Source: Fictibacillus sp. BK138 (GTDB taxonomy: Bacteria > Bacillota > Bacilli > Bacillales > Fictibacillaceae). Taken from it: DNA of 64,000 nucleotides. The stretch lies in the NCBI RefSeq assembly GCF_004216955.1, contig NZ_SGXL01000001.1, positions 1,297,034 through 1,361,033 of the forward strand, written 5' to 3'. Below the pieces are notes generated by a model that had not been told where the DNA came from, searched no databases, and worked only from the letters and a program-made list of their open reading frames with translations. Position numbers and translations under genes: made by a program. The stretch's first letter is position 1. Each line of letters begins with the position of its first letter. Shown here one piece after another: positions 20,444-30,415 of this stretch.

Positions 20444-22774
20444 ATGGCACAGCAGCCTTCCTTTAACTTAGAGGATGGAACGTCTCAAACAACCCGTTAT
20501 ATTAAAGGAACATTGATTTCCACCGTATATCATCAATCTGAAAGTCTTTATACGGTAGCACGGGTGAGAATCAAAGAGACAAACGAAAATTATGATGAAA
20601 AAGAAGTCATGATTACCGGCGTCCTCCCGCCATTAAGGGAGGATGAACTCTATCTGTTCTATGGCAGATTTAAAGATCACCCCAAATATGGGAAACAGTA
20701 TGAAGTTGAATATTTTAAAAAAGAGATGCCTCAATCGAGAGAAGCGATGGTTCAATATCTTTCAAGTGACTTGTTTAAGGGCATAGGCAAGAAAACGGCT
20801 GAACATATCGTAGAGGTTATGGGTGATGATGCGATCACGAAGCTCTTAGAATCTCCAGAATACATAAGCCAAATTCCAAAATTAACAGAAGAACAGGCAC
20901 AAAATTTACATGAAGCACTGTTGCAGAACAGAGGATTGGATCAGGTTATGATGGCCGTACAGCCATATGGGATCGGTCCTCAGTTAGCTATGAAAATCTT
21001 TCAAACGTACCAGGATAAAGCGGTCTCTGTTGTAAAGAATGAACCGTATCTGCTTATTGAGGATATACCAGGTATTGGGTTTCACAGGGCAGATGAAATA
21101 GCAAAAGGCAATGGCATGCAAGTGAACCATCCTGAACGTATTCAGGCTGCATGCCAATTTCTTTTAAGAGATCAAGGGACTGATCTGGGACATTCATATC
21201 TGCCGGTCGAGGAACTTCTATCAGGAGTCAGAAAACTTTTGGCTGATGGAAAAGATACTGTAGACGAGATGAGTATTTTCAGGGAAATTCAAGGTATGGA
21301 AGCTGAAAAAAAGTTGATATTAAAAGAAAATGTAGTGTATTTGCCGTCTCTCTATTTTGCTGAACGAGGATTCGCTCAAAAAATTAATCATCTTTTGCAG
21401 AGTCAAAAAACGGATTATGATATTCCTGTTGAGCAGATTGAAACTGAACTTGAAAAATTAGAAAAACGTCTTAATATCAAATACGCTAACAGTCAAAAGG
21501 AAGCGATTAAAAAAGCGTTAACATCTCCGGTAATGGTGCTCACAGGCGGTCCAGGTACTGGTAAAACAACCGTTATTAAAGGAATCGTAGAACTTTATAG
21601 TGAGATACATGGGGTAGGTCTGAACATCGATGATTATCGCGGAAAGAAGGAACCATTTCCTGTTTTGCTTGTTGCGCCTACAGGACGTGCTGCAAAGCGC
21701 ATGACGGAATCTACTGGTATTCCCGCTCATACCATTCACCGTCTATTGGGATGGAGAGGCGCAGGTCACTTCGAAAAAAACGAAGATCAGCCGGTCGAAG
21801 GAAAGCTTTTAATCGTCGATGAAATGTCGATGGTCGATATTTGGCTTGCATATTCACTTTCAAAGGCGCTTCCAGAGCATATTCAATTAATTTTCGTGGG
21901 AGATGAGGATCAGCTTCCTTCCGTAGGTCCAGGTCAAGTGTTAAAAGATCTGCTTGAATCAGAGCATATTCCGCAAACCCGATTGATTGATATCTACAGA
22001 CAATCTGAAGGTTCTTCCATTATTCGTTTAGCACATGAGATGAAAAAAGGGAATCTGCCTCAAGACTTGATGATTCCTCAAAAAGACAGGCGTTTTTTTG
22101 CTTGTTCTGGAGAGCAGGTCTTTCAAGCTATCCTCCAAGTATGTGAAAATGCCATCAAAAAAGGCTATACATCAAGAGATATTCAAGTGCTAGCCCCAAT
22201 GTATAAAGGCCCAGTAGGCATCGACCGGTTGAATACGGAACTACAGCGTCTGTTTAATCCCGAAAAACAAAAACAACGTCAGCTACAAGTTGCAGATGTT
22301 TTTTACAGAAAAGGGGATAAAGTACTTCAGCTTGTCAATCAGCCTGAAGATAACGTTTTTAACGGAGATATAGGAGAGATCGTAGCGGTTATATATGCAA
22401 GGGAGAACACAGACAAAGAAGATCAGATTGTCATTAGCTTTGATGAGATTGAAGTTACATATAAAAGAAGTGAGTTTAACCATTTTACACACGCTTTTTG
22501 CTGCTCCATCCATAAGTCTCAAGGCAGTGAGTATCCGATTGTCATTCTTCCTATTGTGAAAAGCTATTATAGAATGCTTAAACGCAACCTCATTTATACA
22601 GCAATCACGAGAAGCAAGGAATATCTGATCTTATGTGGAGAACAAGAAGCGTTCTCTTGGGCAGTACAGCGCTCTGATGAATCAGAAAGATATTCTGGTC
22701 TTAAACTTCGGCTGCAAGAAACCTTACTGGAAAAAGATTTTATGAATGATACGCTCTTTAACGAAACAAACTAG
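20444..22774 (+). CDS. recD2: ATP-dependent DNA helicase RecD2
   Basis: SF1B 5'-3' helicase of the RecD2 group (RecBC-independent). N-terminal OB-like region, tandem helix-hairpin-helix stretch (GIGPQLAMKIFQTYQ, DIPGIGFHRADEIA) around 180-230, Walker A GGPGTGKTTVIKG near 370, Walker B DEMSM, and C-terminal motif VI-type residues YTAITRSKEYLILCG. 776 residues, close to the 798 of B. subtilis YrrC. ATG at 20444 behind AAGGGGAT; 13 bp after yrrB, so probably one operon. Confidence 0.95.
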   Translation: MAQQPSFNLEDGTSQTTRYIKGTLISTVYHQSESLYTVARVRIKETNENYDEKEVMITGVLPPLREDELYLFYGRFKDHPKYGKQYEVEYFKKEMPQSREAMVQYLSSDLFKGIGKKTAEHIVEVMGDDAITKLLESPEYISQIPKLTEEQAQNLHEALLQNRGLDQVMMAVQPYGIGPQLAMKIFQTYQDKAVSVVKNEPYLLIEDIPGIGFHRADEIAKGNGMQVNHPERIQAACQFLLRDQGTDLGHSYLPVEELLSGVRKLLADGKDTVDEMSIFREIQGMEAEKKLILKENVVYLPSLYFAERGFAQKINHLLQSQKTDYDIPVEQIETELEKLEKRLNIKYANSQKEAIKKALTSPVMVLTGGPGTGKTTVIKGIVELYSEIHGVGLNIDDYRGKKEPFPVLLVAPTGRAAKRMTESTGIPAHTIHRLLGWRGAGHFEKNEDQPVEGKLLIVDEMSMVDIWLAYSLSKALPEHIQLIFVGDEDQLPSVGPGQVLKDLLESEHIPQTRLIDIYRQSEGSSIIRLAHEMKKGNLPQDLMIPQKDRRFFACSGEQVFQAILQVCENAIKKGYTSRDIQVLAPMYKGPVGIDRLNTELQRLFNPEKQKQRQLQVADVFYRKGDKVLQLVNQPEDNVFNGDIGEIVAVIYARENTDKEDQIVISFDEIEVTYKRSEFNHFTHAFCCSIHKSQGSEYPIVILPIVKSYYRMLKRNLIYTAITRSKEYLILCGEQEAFSWAVQRSDESERYSGLKLRLQETLLEKDFMNDTLFNETN

Positions 22775-22822
22775 AAATGTTCGGAGGATGATAAAAAGCA
22801 TCTTGTCGGACATTTCTTTTTT
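22774..22822 (+). terminator. Intrinsic terminator after recD2
   Basis: GAAATGTTC (22774-22782) pairs with GGACATTTC (22808-22816, one G-U), followed by Ts; it overlaps the last base of the stop codon. Confidence 0.82.
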
Positions 22823-22924
22823 CATATCTATAAGCAGGTTGATACTTCAAACTCCACTTCTGGCGTATATTTTGGAAAGTTTCAGGACACCCTTGTAAAA
22901 GTATATTTAAAGGAGAGAGAGCAA

Positions 22925-23122
22925 GTGGAATGTCCGAACTGCAGCCGAAAAGATATTGGGAAAATCGGAGTGAACCAGTATTATTGCTGGAACTGTTTTA
23001 TTGAGCTTTCCATTGTTAGAGGAAGACTGTCCCTTCATCAAGTGGAAGAAGACGGCTCATTAACTTCACTCGACGATTTATTTGAGGATCATGACCTGAC
23101 TTATAGAGAGAGTACTTCATAA
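22925..23122 (+). CDS. Small zinc-ribbon protein (YrzR-like)
   Basis: 65 residues with CPNC near the N-terminus and CWNC at about 19-22, a four-cysteine zinc-ribbon knuckle, then an acidic tail (SLDDLFEDHDL). Starts at GTG behind AAAGGAGAG. It lies between recD2 and yrrI, where B. subtilis has short genes yrzR/yrzQ. The function is unknown; nucleic-acid or protein binding through the zinc ribbon is the usual expectation. My link to YrzR rests on position and cysteine pattern. Confidence 0.75.
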   Translation: MECPNCSRKDIGKIGVNQYYCWNCFIELSIVRGRLSLHQVEEDGSLTSLDDLFEDHDLTYRESTS

Positions 23123-23155
23123 GTTTTTATTACTCTGATGTCGAGGTGATAAAGC

Positions 23156-23335
23156 ATGAATAGGACCATGAGTTCTCTTTTCGCACTTGGTATTGGAGCG
23201 GCGACATATGCGATGAGAAACAGAAGGATGTCTAGAATGTCCAGAATGAATATGAATTTTTCGGATATCGGTGACCTTTGGACATCGAGACGCGCAAAAA
23301 AAATCCGAAAAAGAATCGCAAAAGCCATTTATTAA
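23156..23335 (+). CDS. yrzQ: YrzQ-like small basic protein (DUF3918)
   Basis: 59 residues. N-terminal MNRTMSSLFALGIGAATYAM matches the DUF3918/YrzQ pattern (a Gly/Ala membrane-like stretch), a Met/Arg/Asn-rich middle follows, and the end is very basic (RRAKKIRKRIAKAI). ATG behind GAGGTGAT. It is 33 bp after the zinc-ribbon gene and is followed at once by a strong terminator, so the pair forms a small unit. Function unknown; in similar proteins the basic amphipathic end may bind membrane or nucleic acid. Confidence 0.8.
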   Translation: MNRTMSSLFALGIGAATYAMRNRRMSRMSRMNMNFSDIGDLWTSRRAKKIRKRIAKAIY

Positions 23336-23342
23336 ATGTATT

Positions 23343-23368
23343 CCCCGTCTATTAAGACGGGGTTTTTT
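23343..23368 (+). terminator. Intrinsic terminator after yrzQ-like gene
   Basis: CCCCGTCT (23343-23350) with AGACGGGG (23355-23362) and six Ts. Confidence 0.93.
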
Positions 23369-23387
23369 AAAAAAAGGGTGAGGAAGA

Positions 23388-24470
23388 ATGACAAAGGAAA
23401 ATCGAATGAAGTGGATCTACCGGCTTGCACTTCTGTTATTGCTGTTTTTATGTTTATTCCTTCTCATGAAGTTAAATCCTTTGTATCAACCATTATTAAA
23501 GGCGCTCAAAGGGGTGTTTTTACCTTTCTTCCTAGCCGCTCTCATTACATACCTGCTTCACCCTCTTGTAGAATATGTGCATGAGAAAGGCGTTCCTCGG
23601 TTTGTAGCAATTTTAACGATATACCTTCTGTTTTTTGGAGGGTTAGGCTATACCATAGCTAAGGGGTTTCCTTATTTTGTCGTTCAATTGAAACAGCTCC
23701 TAGAGAATGTCCCAGCTCTTGCAAAAGATTATAAAGAGCTCTTGTCTAAGGTCGACAAAGGAACTTCAGCTCTTCCTTATTCCGTTCATTCCAAAATCGA
23801 ACAATATATTGTTAAAATGGAGGTTAGTGCACAGAACATTTTAACGAACGCCATTTTTTCTCTAAGAAAAATTGTCGATTATTTTTTCGTCATTATCGTA
23901 GTACCTTTTTTGGTTTTTTATTTTCTGAACGATTTTGAAAAGATTAAAAAAGCTGCCTGGTATATTACACCACGCAGGTTCCGACATGAAGGCAAACATC
24001 TTATCGAAGATGTAGATAAATCGCTCGGGGGATATATTAGAGGACAGCTTTTTGTTGGAGCTATCCTTGGAGCTGCAGCTATGGTAGCACTCTGGATTGT
24101 TGGAATGCCCTATCCGATTCTTCTAGGGATCGTCATTGCTATTACAGACATCATTCCTTATTTTGGCCCCATCTTAGGTGCTATTCCTGTTATTTTGATT
24201 GCACTGACAATCTCTTGGAAGATGGTCTGGATCACCATTGGTATCATGCTTGTTCTTCAATTTATTGAAGGGAATATTCTCGGACCATTTATTGTCGGCA
24301 GAAACTTGCACATCCACCCAGTCTTTATCATCTTCTCACTCCTTTTAGGAAGTGAACTCGCTGGAGTACCTGGTATGATTTTGGCAGTTCCTGTATTTAG
24401 CGTAATAAAAGTTATCGTCATACACATTCGGGAACATCGATTACGACAACCGATTGACAAGTCAGAATAA
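23388..24470 (+). CDS. yrrI: AI-2E-family membrane transporter YrrI
   Basis: 360-residue polytopic protein of the AI-2E/UPF0118 (TqsA/PerM-like) family, with about seven to eight hydrophobic segments. The conserved signatures FNDFEKIKK-like cytosolic region, GGYIRGQLFVGAILG and DIIPYFGPILGAIPV are visible. Family members are putative transporters, some Na+/H+ antiporters; the substrate is not predictable. ATG behind GAGGAAG. It precedes the alaS T-box as in B. subtilis, and the alaS -35 lies inside its last codons. Confidence 0.88.
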   Translation: MTKENRMKWIYRLALLLLLFLCLFLLMKLNPLYQPLLKALKGVFLPFFLAALITYLLHPLVEYVHEKGVPRFVAILTIYLLFFGGLGYTIAKGFPYFVVQLKQLLENVPALAKDYKELLSKVDKGTSALPYSVHSKIEQYIVKMEVSAQNILTNAIFSLRKIVDYFFVIIVVPFLVFYFLNDFEKIKKAAWYITPRRFRHEGKHLIEDVDKSLGGYIRGQLFVGAILGAAAMVALWIVGMPYPILLGIVIAITDIIPYFGPILGAIPVILIALTISWKMVWITIGIMLVLQFIEGNILGPFIVGRNLHIHPVFIIFSLLLGSELAGVPGMILAVPVFSVIKVIVIHIREHRLRQPIDKSE

Positions 24471-24483
24471 ATAAACGTATACT
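24454..24483 (+). promoter_or_regulatory. Sigma-A promoter of the alaS T-box transcript
   Basis: TTGACA (24454-24459) inside the end of yrrI, 18-nt spacer, TATACT (24478-24483). Confidence 0.85.
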
Positions 24484-24489
24484 AACGCT

Positions 24490-24732
24490 AGAAGAACAAA
24501 AATCGTTGAAAGAGATAAGTACGTTTTAGTCCTTTCTATAGAGAGAAACATCCACCGGCTGAAAGGTGTTTCAGAAAGAAGGAAACGGAAAGCTACTCTG
24601 GAGTGCAGAAGGAAAATCTGCCGTTAAGCCGCGTTAAGGCTGTAATCAAGGTGACATGTCATTACATGTAACCAGGGTGGTACCGCGTGAATTTAAACTC
24701 TCGTCCCTGTTTTTTGGGATGGGAGTTTTTTA
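24490..24732 (+). ncRNA. T-box leader of alaS
   Basis: Stem I with AGTA strand and specifier GCT (24592-24594, Ala) after GGAAACGGAAA; conserved AGGGTGGTACCGCG at 24674-24687; terminator ACTC-TCGTCCC paired with GGGATGGGAGT and a T-run to 24732. The TGGT variable base fits the A discriminator of tRNA-Ala, so codon and discriminator agree. Uncharged tRNA-Ala would allow read-through into alaS. Confidence 0.94.
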
Positions 24733-24735
24733 TTT

Positions 24736-25027
24736 TAGCTTTTTTTATAAGAGGTAATTATTTTTGGATAATCTTCATTGATAAGTTGATTGGAGTGTAA
24801 GGTGCGTGCCTACCACCTGAGATGCTTCTTGTTAGGCATGCGACGAGGAAGATCACATCTGTAGCATTGACTTGTAGACGCAGGAGCAAGGATACTTCCC
24901 TGAAGCGGACAGGTGAGACTCCTAATGACACATCGTGTCAAGGAGGCTCACCGCCCGCCCCGCGGAAAGCGAGCACCTGAAACGGAGATCAACCACTTCC
25001 AAGGACAAAAAAGCTATAAGAACAGCC
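24736..25027 (-). repeat. Dispersed structured repeat, copy 2 (type A)
   Basis: About 292 bp between the alaS T-box terminator and the alaS SD, same type and orientation as the hisS copy. The central hairpin keeps GGTGAG/CTCACC and CTCCT/AGGAG but the apex is GACAC-atc-GTGTC instead of GCGC-aaa-GCGC. Inner ends GTTGATT and GATCAAC. An open frame runs from this repeat into alaS but has no SD. Confidence 0.88.
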
Positions 25028-25066
25028 TTATTTTTAACAAAATTATTTAAAAGGAGAATGAAAACA

Positions 25067-27703
25067 ATGAAAACTTTGACTTCAGCTCAAGTCAGACAAA
25101 TGTTCCTCGATTTTTTCCAAGAGAAAGGCCATCGTGTAGAGCCTAGTGCTTCGCTTGTGCCGCACGAAGACCCAACTTTACTTTGGATCAACAGTGGGGT
25201 AGCTACGCTTAAAAAGTATTTTGACGGCCGTGTGATTCCAGAGAATCCTCGTATTACGAATGCACAAAAATCTATCCGTACGAATGATATTGAGAATGTT
25301 GGGATTACTGCAAGACACCACACTTTCTTTGAAATGTTAGGCAACTTCTCGATTGGTGATTATTTTAAAGTGGAAGCAATTCTCTGGGCTTGGGAGTTTT
25401 TAACGAGTGAAGAATGGATCGGATTTGATCCAGAAAAACTTTCTGTTACGATCCACCCCGAAGATGATGAAGCTTTTGATATTTGGACGAAGCAAGTAGG
25501 ACTTCCTGAAGAAAGAATCATTCGTTTAGAGGGTAACTTCTGGGATATTGGGGAAGGCCCAAGCGGACCAAATACTGAGATTTTCTATGATCGTGGAGAG
25601 TCTTACGGAAGCGATCCGGCAGATCCAGAATTGTATCCTGGCGGTGAGAATGAAAGATACCTTGAAGTATGGAATCTAGTATTTTCTCAGTTTAACCATA
25701 ATCCAGATGGCACGTACACTCCATTGCCAAAGAAGAATATCGATACAGGCATGGGGCTTGAAAGAATGGTATCTGTCATTCAAGATACGAAGACAAATTT
25801 TGAAACTGATCTTTTTCTTCCAATCATAAAAGAAACGGAGAAACTTTCAAATACGTCTTATGGACATAGTCCTGAAAGTGATACTGCTTTTAAAGTTATT
25901 GCAGACCATATCCGTACGGTAAGCTTTGCGATTGGCGATAACGCACTTCCTTCAAATGAGGGGAGAGGCTACATCTTAAGACGCTTGATTAGAAGAGCGA
26001 TCCGATTTGCTAAAAAGATGAACATCAATAAGCCTTTCATGTATGAATTAGTGCCGACTGTAGCTGATATCATGGTAGATTTCTATCCAGAAGTGAAAGA
26101 AAAAGTACCTTTTATCCAAAAAGTTGTAAAGACTGAAGAAGAAAGATTCCATGAAACCATTAACGAAGGATTAGCTATCCTGGAAGATGTCATCACAAAA
26201 GAAAAATCAGAAAACAATAAGATTATTTCTGGTAAAGACGCATTTAAACTTTATGATACATTCGGTTTCCCATTTGAACTAACACAAGAGTATGCAGCAG
26301 AAAATGGAATGGAAGTTGACCAGGAAGGCTTTGAATCTGAAATGAAAGCTCAGCGTGAACGTGCACGTGCTGCGAGACAAGAAGTCGATAGCATGCAGGT
26401 TCAAGGCGGTGTTCTATCAGACATTACAGTGAAAAGTGAGTTCTCAGGTTATGAGTCCTTGAGCGGAGAAGCAAGAATCCTGGAAGTACTGCAAAACGGA
26501 GAGCGTGTTTCCATGGTTTCAGAAGGTGAAGAGGCACAGATTATTCTTGATGAAACGCCATTCTATGCTGAGAGCGGAGGTCAGATTGCTGACCAAGGTA
26601 CAATTACAGGAAATAACCTTCAACTGCGAGTTAAAGATGTGCAAAAAGCTCCAAATGGGCAAAATCTGCATACAGTAGTCGTTGAAAAAGGTGTTCTAGA
26701 AAACAACATGCAAGTCTCGGTGTTAGTTGACAGAGAAACGCGTGCAAAAGTTGTAAAAAACCATACTGCTACACATTTGCTTCATCAGGCATTAAAAGAT
26801 GTATTAGGCACACATGTTAATCAGGCAGGTTCACTTGTTCAAGAAGGCAGACTGCGGTTTGATTTTACGCATTTTGGAAGCATCTCTCCTGAAGAGCTTG
26901 AGAAAATTGAAGAGATCGTAAATGAAAAAGTTTGGTCGAACATCCCTGTTGAAAAAATGGTAAAAAATATTGCTGAAGCAAAAGCTATGGGAGCTATGGC
27001 TCTTTTTGGCGAAAAATATGGTGAGACAGTTCGTGTAGTTAAAGTTGGAGATTACAGCCTGGAATTGTGTGGTGGGTGTCATGTGAACAATACAGCTGAG
27101 ATCGGATTGTTTAAAATCGTATCAGAATCTGGAATTGGTGCTGGTACAAGACGTATTGAAGCGGTTACTGGTGAAGCAGCTTATCGCTTGATGAATGGTC
27201 AAGTTCAGCTGTTAAAAGATACGGCTGCAAAGTTAAAAACAAACCTAAAGGATGTTCCTCAGCGTATTGATGCTATGAACGATCAAATTCGTGAGCTGCA
27301 AAAAGAAAAAGAATCATTAGCTTCAAAACTCGGAAACCTGGAAGCAGGAAGCCTTGTGGACGAAGTACAAACGATTAATGGAGTATCTGTTATCGCTAAA
27401 AAGGTAAATGCTTCTGATATGAACGGGCTGCGTTCGATCGTTGACGACTTAAAGAACAAACTTCAGAGCGGGATTGTTATTTTAGGTGCTGAAAGCCAAG
27501 GAAAAGTAAATATTGTTGCTGGGGTTACAAAGGATTTAGTGTCAAAAGGATACCATGCAGGCAACCTTGTTAAAGAAGTTGCAGTTCGCTGCGGCGGAGG
27601 CGGCGGAGGACGTCCGGACATGGCTCAAGCAGGCGGGAAAGACCCTGAAAAGTTAGAAGAAGGCATAGATTCTGCAGTTGAAATGATTAAAACGGTTTCC
27701 TAA
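25067..27703 (+). CDS. alaS: Alanine-tRNA ligase
   Basis: Class II synthetase charging tRNA-Ala, with editing and C-Ala domains. N-terminal [14 protein letters not shown] and [18 protein letters not shown] are diagnostic; the editing-domain zinc ligands HTATHLL and CGGCHV are present; the C-terminus has the glycine-rich [18 protein letters not shown] at 25067 lies 10 nt after AAGGAG and gives 878 residues, equal to B. subtilis. The longer in-frame opening into the repeat (44 more codons) is rejected. Confidence 0.97.
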   Translation: MKTLTSAQVRQMFLDFFQEKGHRVEPSASLVPHEDPTLLWINSGVATLKKYFDGRVIPENPRITNAQKSIRTNDIENVGITARHHTFFEMLGNFSIGDYFKVEAILWAWEFLTSEEWIGFDPEKLSVTIHPEDDEAFDIWTKQVGLPEERIIRLEGNFWDIGEGPSGPNTEIFYDRGESYGSDPADPELYPGGENERYLEVWNLVFSQFNHNPDGTYTPLPKKNIDTGMGLERMVSVIQDTKTNFETDLFLPIIKETEKLSNTSYGHSPESDTAFKVIADHIRTVSFAIGDNALPSNEGRGYILRRLIRRAIRFAKKMNINKPFMYELVPTVADIMVDFYPEVKEKVPFIQKVVKTEEERFHETINEGLAILEDVITKEKSENNKIISGKDAFKLYDTFGFPFELTQEYAAENGMEVDQEGFESEMKAQRERARAARQEVDSMQVQGGVLSDITVKSEFSGYESLSGEARILEVLQNGERVSMVSEGEEAQIILDETPFYAESGGQIADQGTITGNNLQLRVKDVQKAPNGQNLHTVVVEKGVLENNMQVSVLVDRETRAKVVKNHTATHLLHQALKDVLGTHVNQAGSLVQEGRLRFDFTHFGSISPEELEKIEEIVNEKVWSNIPVEKMVKNIAEAKAMGAMALFGEKYGETVRVVKVGDYSLELCGGCHVNNTAEIGLFKIVSESGIGAGTRRIEAVTGEAAYRLMNGQVQLLKDTAAKLKTNLKDVPQRIDAMNDQIRELQKEKESLASKLGNLEAGSLVDEVQTINGVSVIAKKVNASDMNGLRSIVDDLKNKLQSGIVILGAESQGKVNIVAGVTKDLVSKGYHAGNLVKEVAVRCGGGGGGRPDMAQAGGKDPEKLEEGIDSAVEMIKTVS

Positions 27704-27781
27704 GCGTTCATCTATCATGTACAATAGAGAAAATAACTAATTTGTCCCTTAAGGGAGATCTTCAGAAAGAGGTGTTCGCAA

Positions 27782-28057
27782 GTGAGTTCAATGGACAAGA
27801 CGATGAAGTTTAATTTCAACGAGGATGATGCTTATAAGACGAATGTTGAAACTGTCCTGTTTTCTGTTTATGACGCCCTGCAGGATAAAGGCTACAATCC
27901 GATCAACCAGATTGTTGGTTATTTGCTCTCAGGTGACCCGGCATATATTCCGCGCCATAATGATGCGAGAAGTATGATTCGTAAACTTGAGCGGGACGAG
28001 CTTATCGAAGAGCTCGTAAAATCATACCTTTCAAATCAAAAAGAAGGAAGCCGTTAA
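27782..28057 (+). CDS. yrzL: IreB-family regulatory phosphoprotein
   Basis: 91 residues, opening [16 protein letters not shown]. IreB proteins are substrates of the PASTA kinase in Enterococcus and are always found with ruvX. Start GTG behind AGAGGTG; Thr residues near the N-terminus are the family's phosphorylation region, though I cannot say which is used here. It overlaps ruvX by one base (TAATG), and a DUF1292 gene follows: the standard yrzL-ruvX-yrzB trio. Confidence 0.92.
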   Translation: MSSMDKTMKFNFNEDDAYKTNVETVLFSVYDALQDKGYNPINQIVGYLLSGDPAYIPRHNDARSMIRKLERDELIEELVKSYLSNQKEGSR

Positions 28058-28485
28058 TGACAAGAATACTCGGATTGGACGTCGGTACTAAAACGATTGG
28101 TGTTGCCGTATCAGATTTACTAGGCTGGACAGCACAAGGCGTAGAAACAATTAGACGGCGTCCTAACCATCCTGAAGAAGATTTAAACAGAATTAAAGAG
28201 CTGATTTCCCAATATGAAATCGGCGAGGTTGTTGTCGGCCTGCCAAAGAATATGAACGGGTCGATCGGTCCTAGCGGTGAGGCTTGTCAAAACTTTGCGA
28301 AAGAACTTGAAAGTCTTACTGGTCTTTCGGTTATCCTATGGGATGAGAGGCTGACTACAATGGCAGCTGAACGTACACTTATATCCGCCGATGTAAGCAG
28401 AAAAAAACGCAAGCAGGTTATTGATAAACTCGCTGCTGTAATTATTCTGCAAGGGTATATGGACAGCCAAAAAAATAAAAATTGA
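28057..28485 (+). CDS. ruvX: RuvX/YqgF family protein (pre-16S rRNA processing)
   Basis: 142-residue RNase H-fold protein (YqgF) implicated in maturing the 5' end of 16S rRNA. Visible motifs: [17 protein letters not shown] at the start, [11 protein letters not shown] in the middle and LWDERLTT, containing the acidic residues of the fold. The start codon overlaps the stop of yrzL. Long known as a putative Holliday junction resolvase; the rRNA role is now favoured. Confidence 0.95.
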   Translation: MTRILGLDVGTKTIGVAVSDLLGWTAQGVETIRRRPNHPEEDLNRIKELISQYEIGEVVVGLPKNMNGSIGPSGEACQNFAKELESLTGLSVILWDERLTTMAAERTLISADVSRKKRKQVIDKLAAVIILQGYMDSQKNKN

Positions 28486-28497
28486 GGTGAGCCTATT

Positions 28498-28797
28498 ATG
28501 GCAAAAGAAGAACGCGAACGCATTATTATTCCAGATGAGAACGGTGACGAAAACCTATTTGAAGTTTTATTCAAATTCGATGTTGATCAGACTGGGAAAT
28601 CATACATGGTTACAATACCTGTAGCAGATTCAGAAGATGACGATACGGATGAAGTAGAAGTATTCCCTTTCCGTTATGAAGAAAAGGGAGATGCAGATGA
28701 TGATCTTGCTTTGTTCCCTCTTGAAACAGATGAAGAGTGGGATATGATCGAGGAAATGTTAAATACTTTCCAAGATGATGAGTACGAAACAGAATAA
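28498..28797 (+). CDS. yrzB: DUF1292 protein YrzB
   Basis: 99 residues, strongly acidic, with the DUF1292 opening IIIPDENGDENLFEVLFKF and a C-terminal LETDEEWDMIEEMLNTF. Function unknown; constantly found after ruvX in Firmicutes. ATG 12 bp after ruvX behind GAGGTGAG; followed by a terminator, so it ends the trio. Confidence 0.93.
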   Translation: MAKEERERIIIPDENGDENLFEVLFKFDVDQTGKSYMVTIPVADSEDDDTDEVEVFPFRYEEKGDADDDLALFPLETDEEWDMIEEMLNTFQDDEYETE

Positions 28798-28805
28798 TTT
28801 TAATG

Positions 28806-28843
28806 GGGCTGCTAAAAGTTACTTTTGGCAGCCCTAATTTTTT
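28806..28843 (+). terminator. Intrinsic terminator after yrzB
   Basis: GGGCTGC (28806-28812) with GCAGCCC (28828-28834), inner AAAAGT/ACTTTT, then AATTTTTT. Confidence 0.9.
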
Positions 28844-28910
28844 GTTTTCACATGTAAAACAGTGATGTCGAAAAATGTCTAAGAATGTAAACTCGTGGAT
28901 ATAAGGTTGT

Positions 28911-28988
28911 AACTTTTGGATTGGGGTACAAAACTTTTGGATTCAATCCCCTTTTTTGAGGATTCACACCAAAAACTTTTTGATTGGG
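28911..28988 (+). repeat. Imperfect repeats upstream of mltG
   Basis: AACTTTTGGATT occurs at 28911-28922 and 28932-28943, and as AACTTTTTGATT near 28974. Downstream, AGCACTT (about 28996) and AAGTGCT (about 29037) are inverted, with two TTTCGAAA palindromes. The 350-bp gap between yrzB and mltG otherwise holds only a terminator and the mltG promoter. Confidence 0.55.
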
Positions 28989-29100
28989 ACTCGCAGCACT
29001 TTCGAAAACCGCTTTCACTGAGCCACAAACCTCTCTTAAGTGCTGTTTCGAAAGAATGTCTCCATTACGAGTTATCCTATTTTTGTTATTACTGCTAATC

Positions 29101-29129
29101 TCGACAATTTCTGCTAGCAAAAGTATAAT
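29101..29129 (+). promoter_or_regulatory. Sigma-A promoter of mltG
   Basis: TCGACA (29101-29106), 17-nt spacer, TATAAT (29124-29129); 25 nt before the chosen start. Confidence 0.7.
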
Positions 29130-29154
29130 TAAACAGATGGAAGGGGGAAAAAGG

Positions 29155-30282
29155 ATGATACAACTCCAGTCGTCTGGGAATTACATAGAAAATAAGAAAA
29201 AGAAACGCACAAAATCCATCATATTAACGATAATTGCTTTGTTTTTAGCAGTGATTGTTCTTGCTGCTGGCATTCTATATTTTTATTATAATAAGAATAT
29301 CGGGGCATTTGATTCAGCTAATCAAGAAAAATTCACTGTTGAGATTCCGATCGGTTCCTCAACGGCAAATATTGGAAAAGAGCTTGAAGATAAAGGGATC
29401 ATTAATAGCGGTCAATTCTTTAAAATTTATACGCGTGTTAAGGGAGAAGGAGATTTTCAAGCAGGAGTTTATCAATTGTCTCCATCCATGAACCTTACTG
29501 AAATTATCGCTGCTCTTAAAGAGGGAAAATTATTTAAAAAACCTGAACTCACTTTAACCATTCCAGAAGGGTTTAATGTTCCTCAAATTGCTGGAGAGAT
29601 AAGCGCGAGAACTGGTTATGAAAAAGAAGAAATATTAAAAGTGATGACAGATAAGGCATTTCTAAAAGAACTTCAAGAAAAATATAAGAACATACCAGAT
29701 GATATTTACAAAGAGGGTCTTTATTATCCATTGGAAGGATTTTTATTTCCGGCGACATATGAATTTGATAAAAAGAAGCCTGAGCTGAAAGAGATTGTGG
29801 ATAAAATGGTAGAGCAGTCCTCGACTGTTATTGCCAAATTTGAGAATGACATAAAAAAGAGCGGATATTCATTGTTCGAGATGATTACGTTAGCCTCTCT
29901 TATTGAAGAAGAGTCTCAACGTGAAGACGATCGAAAAAAAATCTCTGGTGTTTTTCATAATAGACTAGAACAAAACATGAAATTGGATTCAGACCCAACG
30001 GTTAAATATGCTAGAAAAGATTTTGATGTACAAGTTTTATATGAGCATCTAGAAGTTGATTCTCCATATAATACGTATCGCTACAAAGGAATCCCGATCG
30101 GTCCTATCGCATCTCCTGGGGAAAAATCGATTGAAGCTGCATTGAAACCGGTAAAGATGGAAGAACTATTCTTCTATGCAAGGCCGAACGGAGAAGTAAT
30201 CTATACGAAAACATTGCAAGAACATAATGCCGTATACAAGAAATACAGAGATGAATGGAAAGTATGGCAAGAGCAACAATAA
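29155..30282 (+). CDS. mltG: Endolytic murein transglycosylase MltG (YrrL)
   Basis: Membrane enzyme that cuts nascent glycan strands. Basic N-terminus KKKKRTK, one membrane segment about 20-45, a LysM-like region, then the YceG domain with catalytic glutamate in ASLIEEESQ and the conserved PTVKYA and YNTYRYKGIPIGPIASPG. ATG at 29155 follows GGAAGGGGG by 7 nt; 375 residues. A longer frame upstream includes a hydrophobic stretch but lacks an SD and crosses the promoter. Synteny with yrrL of B. subtilis holds. Confidence 0.94.
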   Translation: MIQLQSSGNYIENKKKKRTKSIILTIIALFLAVIVLAAGILYFYYNKNIGAFDSANQEKFTVEIPIGSSTANIGKELEDKGIINSGQFFKIYTRVKGEGDFQAGVYQLSPSMNLTEIIAALKEGKLFKKPELTLTIPEGFNVPQIAGEISARTGYEKEEILKVMTDKAFLKELQEKYKNIPDDIYKEGLYYPLEGFLFPATYEFDKKKPELKEIVDKMVEQSSTVIAKFENDIKKSGYSLFEMITLASLIEEESQREDDRKKISGVFHNRLEQNMKLDSDPTVKYARKDFDVQVLYEHLEVDSPYNTYRYKGIPIGPIASPGEKSIEAALKPVKMEELFFYARPNGEVIYTKTLQEHNAVYKKYRDEWKVWQEQQ

Positions 30283-30291
30283 TATTTTGTG

Positions 30292-30320
30292 AGGATACTA
30301 ACTTATAGTATCCTTTTTTT
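30292..30320 (+). terminator. Intrinsic terminator after mltG
   Basis: AGGATACTA (30292-30300) with TAGTATCCT (30306-30314), then Ts to 30320. Confidence 0.92.
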
Positions 30321-30415
30321 AAAATGTTCATAATAGGTTGAAATATCCTGGACTCTCGCCTTCATAAAAAGATTATGTTACAATATACCGGTTAGTGTGA
30401 AGGAGGCGTGTTACT

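Noticed and set aside
24935-25066. Open frame extending alaS by 44 codons into the repeat
   Set aside because: No SD, lies in a repeat copy, and the ATG at 25067 gives the exact family N-terminus and length.
28984-29154. Longer MltG start with a signal-like hydrophobic stretch (MSPLRVILFLLLLLIS)
   Set aside because: No SD; the frame crosses the likely promoter, and the protein already has its own membrane anchor.
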